Of a DNA stretch of 22,005 nt, positions 17,073-22,005 are shown piece by piece. The notes beneath the pieces are model-generated. The model was given only the letters and a program-made list of their open reading frames with translations, ran no database searches and had not been told where the DNA came from. The position numbers and the translations under genes are program-made. The stretch lies in the NCBI GenBank assembly GCA_007570905.1, contig RKSI01000206.1, positions 1 through 22,005 of the forward strand, written 5' to 3'. How positions within the stretch are numbered: the stretch's first letter is position 1; each line of letters begins with the position of its first letter. This DNA comes from Gammaproteobacteria bacterium. GTDB taxonomy: Bacteria > Pseudomonadota > Gammaproteobacteria > Poriferisulfidales > Oxydemutatoraceae.

Positions 17073-17709
17073 TGCACACCGCCCTGTGTTGAATGCCGGC
17101 GTCGCCGGCGCCGCCCAGGCAGGTGAAACTCCTGCCGATGTCGCAGGCGATAATCCGCGGGCGGGTCTCGTAGTAACTGCCCCACTCGGCCTCGCTGTCG
17201 TGCAGCAACTCGCGCCTCGCCTCGCCCAGCACGACCGGCTCGAAGCCCAGCCGCAGGCACGAGTTGTGCAGCATTGTCGTCGCGGTGAACACCGCCCACT
17301 GGAAGCCGATGTCTTTCAGCAGGACGGTGGCGCCCGCGACGGCATCGCGCATGCCTCCCGGACGGCACGCAAGGCTTCCGATCTCGACGATGTCTTCGCG
17401 CGGCGCCTCGTGCGCCAGTCGCCGCCCGAGCACGACCTCGACGGGATGCTGCAGGTACTGTTCAAGGAAAAGCGCGCCTGCCGACGCCGCGCGGTAACCG
17501 ACCGCCGCCTGCAAACCGCCGCGCTCGTCCATGAACGAGACCAGGCAGGGCGGAAACTCCCGGATGTCGGCGCCGTAGCAGCGCGCGTAGGCGGAGCGGA
17601 TGAACGACTTGACGGCGTTGTCGCCGGCGTCATTGTTTTGAAGGACCGGCGTCAGGCGCGCTGCGCGGCGCCGGGCGTCGTGTCTTTTGAAAGCGTTTAA
17701 TGCGGACAT
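17062..17709 (-). CDS. Thermostable-hemolysin family (GNAT-like) protein, first gene of cassette
   Basis: The 215-residue protein resembles the thermostable hemolysin (delta-VPH) family: SFIRSAYARCYGADIREFPPCLVS (35-58), GYRAASAGALFLEQYLQHPVE (71-91), IVEIGSLACRPGG (107-119), FQWAVFTATTMLHNSCLRLGFEPVVL (136-161) and WGSYYETRP (176-184). The layout is that of a GNAT acyltransferase fold, with some likeness to LuxI-type synthases, so an enzyme role is more plausible than pore formation; that is inference. ATG 17709 is chosen over upstream ATGs because AAGGAGG stands 7 nt before it. It is first in a four-gene operon and overlaps the ligase gene by 11 nt. Confidence 0.82.
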   Translation of the reverse strand: MSALNAFKRHDARRRAARLTPVLQNNDAGDNAVKSFIRSAYARCYGADIREFPPCLVSFMDERGGLQAAVGYRAASAGALFLEQYLQHPVEVVLGRRLAHEAPREDIVEIGSLACRPGGMRDAVAGATVLLKDIGFQWAVFTATTMLHNSCLRLGFEPVVLGEARRELLHDSEAEWGSYYETRPRIIACDIGRSFTCLGGAGDAGIQHRAVCNAR

Positions 17710-17743
17710 TGGCAACCTCCTTTTTCCGGTTATGTCGCCAATC

Positions 17744-17749
17744 ATGATA
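17744..17749 (-). promoter_or_regulatory. Candidate -10 of the cassette promoter
   Basis: On the minus strand TATCAT (17749-17744) lies about 35 nt upstream of the GNAT-like gene. No good -35 hexamer stands 17 nt further upstream, as expected for a promoter that needs an activator. A start near 17737 gives a leader of roughly 28 nt containing the strong ribosome site. Confidence 0.4.
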
Positions 17750-17781
17750 TTCACCGCCTGTGAGCCGGGCGTAAAGAAGAA

Positions 17782-17799
17782 GTGAATGTTATGTGAATG
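17782..17799. promoter_or_regulatory. Tandem half-site TTCAC-N6-TTCAC, candidate response-regulator operator
   Basis: The plus strand reads GTGAATG-TTAT-GTGAATG; the minus strand reads TTCAC-N6-TTCAC. An 11-bp spaced direct repeat is the usual binding pattern of PhoB/OmpR-type regulators, and TTCAC-N6-TTCAC is the form reported for CreB/BlrA regulators. It sits between the cassette and the divergent regulator gene, at about -45 to -62 from the predicted cassette start site, a normal activator position. Binding by the adjacent regulator is inference. Confidence 0.5.
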
Positions 17800-17866
17800 A
17801 AAAAATTAACCGATTTTTGACAATTTTCCCGTAGAATACGCGCAAATCCCTTGCAGCCGGAGCGAC

Positions 17867-18562
17867 ATGCACATTCTCATCATTGAAGACAACATGGATA
17901 TTGCCGCCAATGTTGCCGCCTACCTGGAGCAAAAAGGACACACCACGGATTTCGCATATGACGGCGTAACCGGGCTTCACTTCGCGGTGTCCGGGAGTTT
18001 TGATGTGATTATTCTCGACTTGCTGCTGCCCGGAATGGGCGGCCTGGATGTCTGCCGCAAGTTGCGCGAGGAGACCGACAAGACGACGCCCGTGCTGATG
18101 CTGACCGCCTGCGACAAGTCCGACGACACGCTGGCCGGGTTCAATGTCGGAGCGGACGACTACATGGTCAAGCCGTTCTCGCTGCAGGAACTGGAGGCGC
18201 GCCTGCTGGCCCTGCACCGCCGCGTGAACCGCGGGCTGAGCAGGAAACTCCGGGTGGCCGACCTCGAGTACGATCTCAACGCGCAGGTTGTCACGCGCGC
18301 CGGCCACCGCGTCAAATTGAAACCGACCGCGCGCAGACTTCTTGAGATACTGATGCGCGACACGCACCGGGTGTGCGGCCGCGAGGAACTGGAGCGCGCC
18401 GTCTGGGGCGATGCGCTGCCGGACAGCGACCTGCTGCGGGTGCACATCTACGAGATTCGCAACGCGATAGACAAGCCTTTTTCGCCGCCGCTGCTGCACA
18501 CCGTACACCGCATCGGCTACCGCCTGGCCGAACCCGAGCGCGCGCAAGAGGACGGGGCATGA
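17867..18562 (+). CDS. PhoB/OmpR-family response regulator
   Basis: The 231-residue protein has a receiver domain (1-115) with acidic E7/D8, phospho-acceptor D51 in VIILDLLLPGMGG, T80 and K102 in YMVKPF, followed by a winged-helix output domain (about 128-224) with LKPTARRLLEIL, CGREELERAVWG, LLRVHIYEIRNAIDKPF and LLHTVHRIGYRL. It is a DNA-binding transcription regulator, activated by phosphorylation from a partner kinase. GGAG precedes the ATG by 5-6 nt. It overlaps the kinase gene by 4 nt (ATGA) and is divergent from the accessory cassette, whose intergenic region carries a suitable direct repeat, so control of that cassette is the natural inference. Confidence 0.93.
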   Translation: MHILIIEDNMDIAANVAAYLEQKGHTTDFAYDGVTGLHFAVSGSFDVIILDLLLPGMGGLDVCRKLREETDKTTPVLMLTACDKSDDTLAGFNVGADDYMVKPFSLQELEARLLALHRRVNRGLSRKLRVADLEYDLNAQVVTRAGHRVKLKPTARRLLEILMRDTHRVCGREELERAVWGDALPDSDLLRVHIYEIRNAIDKPFSPPLLHTVHRIGYRLAEPERAQEDGA

Positions 18563-19857
18563 GGTCCCGCGACAGTCTCGACGCCCGCATCATCGCCAAT
18601 ATCCTTGTACTGGGCGGCGTTTCCAGCATTGTTTTCGGCATCGTGATTTACGCGATGAGCGAACTGGTCGAGGTGACATTGCTGGACTTTCTGGAGACGC
18701 TCGCCGTCCAGCAGGCGAGCGGCACGGACGGGGAGGCGGTGTTTGACATCGGGCGGAAGATTGACGGGCAAGACGACCTGCTTTACTGGGGCAGCGCGGC
18801 GACCAGGCCGCACAACATGGAAAGGCTGCGCGCCTGGCCGCCCGGCTCATACCATGATGTCGCGCTTGACGGGCGCAAATACCATCTGAAAGTGGAGGAG
18901 GCGGACGGCGGGCGCCGGTATTTTCTTTTTGATGTGACCAAGGTGGAGAACTTTGAGCTGGTACTGGTTTACATCATCATCGGCAGCGCCGCGGTGAACC
19001 TGGTGATTCTGCTGCTGGTGGGCTACTGGCTGTCGAGAAGGGTGGTCAAGCCGATTCTGGAACTGGCACACGACATCTCCACGCTGCCGCCGGAATTTGG
19101 CCGCACGCGGCTTTCCGGCGGGCGCCGCAACAACGAGGTTGGCGTCATCGCCGACGCCTTCGACAATTACAGGTCGCGGCTGGATGACTTCATCGAGCGC
19201 GAACGCTCGTTCACCGCCACCGCAAGCCATGAACTTCGCACGCCGCTTGCCGTGGTAAAGACCTCGGTGGAGTTAATCGAGGCGGCGGGCAATCTGCCGG
19301 CGCCGGTGGCCGCGGCGGTCGGGAGAATCAAGAGAAACGCGCAGGACATGTCGCGCCTGATTTCAATCTTTCTGTACCTCGCGCATGAAACCGACATAGG
19401 CAAAAAGGGACAGTCCGATATTGACCTGAGCCTGATTTTGAACCAGGTCATCCGGGATTTCACGGATGCCTTTGCGAAACCCGGCGTGGAATTGGCCGCC
19501 GGCGGCATACAGCCCACCGTGGTTCATGCCAACGAGGATTGCGCGAGGATTATCCTGAACAATCTGCTGCACAACGCCGTCACCTATACTGACTCGGGCC
19601 GCATATCGGTGGCTTTGGAAAACAACAGGCTGACTGTCCGCGACACTGGCGCCGGCATGGACGCGCGGCAACTGGAAAGGGTGTTTGAACGCAATTACAA
19701 GGGCAAGTCCAGCACCGGCCTCGGGCTGGGGCTGTATATTGTGAAGCGTTTGTGCAGGCTGTACCGGTGGGATGTCAGGATAGACAGCGAGCCGGGCCGG
19801 GGAACGACCGTTTCCATTGATTTTTGCCCCGCCGCTCCTTATTCAGGGCAGCCCTGA
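18559..19857 (+). CDS. Membrane sensor histidine kinase
   Basis: A 432-residue sensor kinase: first membrane helix about residues 12-34, a short periplasmic part of roughly 100 residues, second helix about 133-157 (LVLVYIIIGSAAVNLVILLLVGYWL), then RRVVKPILELAHDIS of a HAMP-like linker, the H-box TASHELRTPL with phosphorylated His224, N-box ILNNLLHNAVTY, G1 VRDTGAGMD and G2 GLGLGLYIVKRL. The start ATG 18559 overlaps the regulator stop. The stop TGA (19855-19857) and the last few codons lie inside the first palindrome of the 40-bp array, so the normal C-terminus (GTTVSIDF) has been extended or replaced by repeat-derived residues. The ligand sensed is unknown. Confidence 0.92.
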   Translation: MRSRDSLDARIIANILVLGGVSSIVFGIVIYAMSELVEVTLLDFLETLAVQQASGTDGEAVFDIGRKIDGQDDLLYWGSAATRPHNMERLRAWPPGSYHDVALDGRKYHLKVEEADGGRRYFLFDVTKVENFELVLVYIIIGSAAVNLVILLLVGYWLSRRVVKPILELAHDISTLPPEFGRTRLSGGRRNNEVGVIADAFDNYRSRLDDFIERERSFTATASHELRTPLAVVKTSVELIEAAGNLPAPVAAAVGRIKRNAQDMSRLISIFLYLAHETDIGKKGQSDIDLSLILNQVIRDFTDAFAKPGVELAAGGIQPTVVHANEDCARIILNNLLHNAVTYTDSGRISVALENNRLTVRDTGAGMDARQLERVFERNYKGKSSTGLGLGLYIVKRLCRLYRWDVRIDSEPGRGTTVSIDFCPAAPYSGQP

Positions 19858-20136
19858 ATAAGGGGCAATTTTCCCTCCATATTCAAGTCAGCCTTGAATA
19901 TGGAGCAATTGACGCCGTATATTCAAGGTAGCCAAGTATATGGGCCAATTGCCGCTCTATATTCAAGGTAGCCCATAATATAGAGAAATTGACACTTTAT
20001 ATTCAAGTCTACCCAGAATATGGAGAAATTAGCACGCTATATTCAATGTAGCCTTGAATATAGAAATATTTTCCTCTATATTAAAGGCAGCCTTGAATAT
20101 GGAACCGAGAAAATACCATATTCAAGGTACTGAATA
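19837..20136. repeat. Array of eight palindromes with 40-bp period
   Basis: Palindrome centres fall at 19850, 19890, 19930, 19970, 20010, 20050, 20089 and about 20127: six at exactly 40-bp steps, then 39 and about 38. The consensus half is TATATTCAAGG, then a short centre, then CCTTGAATATA; units are joined by 11-13 nt sharing an AATT core. Unit 1 is perfect (13-nt arms CCTTATTCAGGGC / GCCCTGAATAAGG around one A); unit 2 has perfect 12-nt arms TCCATATTCAAG / CTTGAATATGGA. Units 3-5 carry mismatches. Differences between units are often matched on both arms. The tract is markedly AT-rich against its surroundings. There is no gene in it. Possible roles: operator array, RNA hairpin series or palindromic repeat element; none is proven. 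Confidence 0.93.
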
Positions 20137-20139
20137 ATG
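20119..20139 (+). promoter_or_regulatory. Hairpin at the fic translation start
   Basis: The last array unit gives TATTCA (20119-20124) and TGAATA (20131-20136) arms around a loop AGGTAC. The only SD-like bases (AGG) before fic are in the loop and the ATG begins directly after the right arm. Folding in mRNA would place the start codon at the base of a hairpin. The complementarity is visible; control of translation is inference. Confidence 0.4.
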
Positions 20140-21324
20140 ACGGAATTTCCGAAAAAGCGGCCTGAAGGCTCATCCAGAGCAGGGCAATACATGATGCACC
20201 CGAAGGGCTACCAAGCGTTCATCCCGTCGGTATTGCCACCCGACCCACCCGTCCGCATGAACGAAGAATTGCAGGTTCTGCTCTCCAAAGCCGACATGGC
20301 GCTGGGGCGTCTGGACGGCTCCATTCAAACTCTGCCGCACCCGGACTTGTTTGTTTTTATGTATGTCCGCAAAGAGGCGGTGCTGTCCAGCCAGATTGAA
20401 GGGACGCAAAGTTCGTTGCAGGATGTTCTGGCGGCGGAAGCGAAGATACTCCAGCCCGACCGCCCGAAAGATGTTGATGAAGTGGTGAATTACATCAACG
20501 CAATGAACTACGGCCTGGAATGCCTTGATGATGCCGCCGTCTCCATCTGCCTGATTCGGGAAATTCACCGGCGGCTGTTGCAAGGGGTGCGCGGCGCCGA
20601 CCGCTCGCCGGGAGAGTTGCGGGAGCGGCAGAACTGGATTGGCTCCCACGGCTGCTCGGTGCAAGAGGCCACTTTTGTCCCGCCGCCGCCGGACAAGGTG
20701 CCGCAGATGATGACGGATATGGAGCAATTTCTGCACCGCGACTCGGAACTGCCGCTGTTGATAAAAATCGGCCTGGCTCACGCCCAGTTCGAGACCATTC
20801 ATCCGTTTCGCGACGGCAATGGCCGTGTAGGCAGGCTGCTGATTACCTTTCTTCTTTGCGAGCACAAGGTTTTGCTGAAACCGGTTCTGTATCTGTCGTA
20901 TTTTTTCAGGCAGAACCAGCAACAATATTACGAGCAGTTGCAATCCGTGCGCGATGCCGGGACATGGGAGGAATGGCTCGCCTTTTTCCTGCGCGGCGTT
21001 TTGGAAGTAAGCCGGCAAGCGACCGACACGGCCCGGCAGGTGCTCGCCCTGCGCGAAAGGCACAGGCGCGCGGTAACCGAAAACCTGGGCCGCGTCGCGG
21101 GCAACGGCCACCGCGTGCTGGAACATCTTTACGAGCACCCGATAGTTTCGGTCGGCGATGTGCAGGAGTTAATCGGCATGAGCTACCAGGCGGCCAACGA
21201 CCTGGTCATGCGAATGGTGGACAGCGGCATCCTGAAAGAAATGACCGGCAGAGTGCGTAATCGGAGGTACATTTATCAGAGTTATGCGGATTTGTTCCAT
21301 GAGGCGGGACCGGGGGAACATTGA
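20137..21324 (+). CDS. Fic family protein (AMP-transferase) with C-terminal winged helix
   Basis: Fic enzymes transfer AMP (or another nucleotide part) from ATP to a protein hydroxyl. The 395-residue protein has an N-terminal Fic_N-type region with YQAFIPSVLPPDPP and an inhibitory-helix motif SSQIEGTQSS (E88; the S/T-x3-E-G/N type, a class II, self-inhibited Fic), the catalytic HPFRDGNGRVGR loop starting at H222, and a C-terminal winged-helix-like domain (about 315-380: VGDVQELIGMSYQAANDLVMRMVDSGIL). The start ATG 20137 lies directly against the palindromic array; the later Met19/Met20 would cut into the conserved Y-x6-AF segment. The DNA-binding tail makes self-regulation through the array possible (inference). 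Less GC-rich than the housekeeping genes. Confidence 0.93.
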   Translation: MTEFPKKRPEGSSRAGQYMMHPKGYQAFIPSVLPPDPPVRMNEELQVLLSKADMALGRLDGSIQTLPHPDLFVFMYVRKEAVLSSQIEGTQSSLQDVLAAEAKILQPDRPKDVDEVVNYINAMNYGLECLDDAAVSICLIREIHRRLLQGVRGADRSPGELRERQNWIGSHGCSVQEATFVPPPPDKVPQMMTDMEQFLHRDSELPLLIKIGLAHAQFETIHPFRDGNGRVGRLLITFLLCEHKVLLKPVLYLSYFFRQNQQQYYEQLQSVRDAGTWEEWLAFFLRGVLEVSRQATDTARQVLALRERHRRAVTENLGRVAGNGHRVLEHLYEHPIVSVGDVQELIGMSYQAANDLVMRMVDSGILKEMTGRVRNRRYIYQSYADLFHEAGPGEH

Positions 21325-21368
21325 ATCCGGAGTGTTATCGGCATTGATTGCCGGCTGGAGGTTTCCGG

Positions 21369-21845
21369 ATGACTGCTATTGACCATGAAAAGTTTGCCGA
21401 GGACGCGCTTGTCTTGCTGGTTGGGCGCGTTCTTTCGCCCGAGATAGAGGACAAGCCGGTTACTTACGGGAGGCTGGCAAAGTCCATTGGTTTCCCCGTA
21501 CCGCGAGGACGCGGCTTTTCGGGTTTGATAGGGAAAACGCTCAGGGTAATGGCAGGGATGATTGAGGACTGCACCGTGCAAGGCGTTCGCGCTCCCAAAA
21601 TTCAATCTCTTGTTGTCCGGCAAGGCCGTGAGAGAATTCCAGGCTCAGGGTTCGGAGACTTTCACCCCGAATACAAGAATCTGCCGCTGGCGGAGAAACA
21701 ACGCATTGTCGAAGAATGCCAAAAGGAAGTTTATGCATTCGGCGACAAATGGCTGGATGTTCTCGAGCAACTGGACATAGCGCATGAATTGCCAAGTGCC
21801 GTTTATTCCGATGAGATTGGGGATGACCGGCAAATCATGGGGTGA
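21369..21845 (+). CDS. Protein of unknown function downstream of fic
   Basis: A 158-residue soluble protein that I do not recognise. ATG 21369 is preferred to an upstream in-frame TTG at 21348 because GGAGG stands 7 nt before it. Visible features: KPVTYGRLAKSIGFP near residues 29-43 followed by GKTLRVM, loosely like the DNA-binding winged helix of alkyltransferase-like proteins (TYG-x-LA-x-G...VG-x-L), then GVRAPKIQSLVV, IPGSGFGDFHPEY and a helical KQRIVEECQKEVYAFGDKWLDVLEQL. No signal peptide or membrane helix. It is 44 nt after fic on the same strand and may be co-transcribed. Not a toxin/antitoxin partner that I can identify. Confidence 0.75.
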   Translation: MTAIDHEKFAEDALVLLVGRVLSPEIEDKPVTYGRLAKSIGFPVPRGRGFSGLIGKTLRVMAGMIEDCTVQGVRAPKIQSLVVRQGRERIPGSGFGDFHPEYKNLPLAEKQRIVEECQKEVYAFGDKWLDVLEQLDIAHELPSAVYSDEIGDDRQIMG

Positions 21846-21888
21846 GCCAGGAAGCGGGTGGTGATTAAGCAATTTCTGGAATAACCCC

Positions 21889-22005
21889 TCACTTCACTTC
21901 GCTGACCCTCGCCAGGACGCCGATGATGGGGTGGTCGAGGTAATGGGTTTCGCCCGGCAGCAGGACTTTTTTCATATGGATTGGTATCAGTGTTGTTGTC
22001 GGTTG
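21889..22005 (-). CDS. C-terminal end of an unidentified gene, possibly CsiV-like
   Basis: On the minus strand the right edge holds an open frame of 38 codons to a TGA at 21891-21889, ending HYLDHPIIGVLARVSEVK. The tail KKVLLPGETHYLDHPIIGVL recalls the conserved end of CsiV-type periplasmic proteins (HYxDHPxxGVL), but this is from memory of the family and from a short piece. It runs off the window, so length, start and neighbours are unseen. It is convergent with the 158-residue gene, 43 nt away. Confidence 0.5.
   Translation of the reverse strand, partial: QPTTTLIPIHMKKVLLPGETHYLDHPIIGVLARVSEVK

Noticed and set aside
17817..17837. TTGACA and TAGAAT as a promoter for the response regulator
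   Set aside because: The hexamers are only 9 nt apart, too close for one sigma-70 promoter, and neither has a good partner at 16-18 nt.
19837..20136. CRISPR array
   Set aside because: The repeats are palindromes with only 11-13 nt between them, and those linkers resemble each other; there are no unique 30-40 nt spacers and no cas genes in the window.
20137..21845. Fic/antitoxin (FicT-FicA type) toxin-antitoxin pair
   Set aside because: The Fic protein carries its own inhibitory motif (SSQIEG), and the neighbouring 158-residue protein shows no antitoxin motif of that system.

Overview
The window is a GC-rich, densely coded chromosomal segment whose housekeeping gene order (accA-tilS, pyrG-kdsA-eno, ribB-ribH-nusB-thiL-pgpA-gltX) and protein sequences point to a Gram-negative gammaproteobacterium that makes KDO-containing lipopolysaccharide. 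No rRNA or tRNA gene was found, and the sequence alone does not fix genus or species.

Region 1 (1-2580, minus strand) is a compact zapE-purC-bioD run. bioD is cut by the left edge, and an unusual 11-bp tandem repeat sits at the purC/bioD junction. Region 2 (2731-14106, plus strand) is a long, tightly packed housekeeping run: accA, tilS, a family-25 glycosyltransferase, pyrG, kdsA, eno, ribB, ribH, a nusB-thiL in-frame fusion, pgpA and gltX. Many junctions overlap by 1-8 nt, so translational coupling is likely. The genes serve fatty acid, nucleotide, KDO/LPS, riboflavin, thiamine and phospholipid synthesis and tRNA charging or modification.

Region 3 (14107-17709, minus strand) is a four-gene accessory operon. 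In transcription order it encodes a thermostable-hemolysin/GNAT-like protein, an acyl-adenylating ligase, a haem-oxygenase-fold (TenA/UndA-like) putative diiron enzyme and a short-chain dehydrogenase. It looks like a small-molecule biosynthetic cassette of unknown product. Divergent from it, a PhoB/OmpR-type response regulator and a membrane histidine kinase (17867-19857) form an overlapping pair. The shared intergenic region carries a direct repeat TTCAC-N6-TTCAC placed as an activator site for the cassette.

Region 4 (19837-20136) is the most striking non-coding structure: eight imperfect palindromes with a near-exact 40-bp period. The array begins inside the kinase gene, supplying its stop codon, and ends directly against the start codon of a Fic-family AMP-transferase gene. 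The arms differ between units by compensatory changes. Region 5 holds fic, a 158-residue protein of unknown function and, convergent at the right edge, the C-terminal end of another gene. This last stretch looks less GC-rich than the housekeeping part and is probably accessory DNA.
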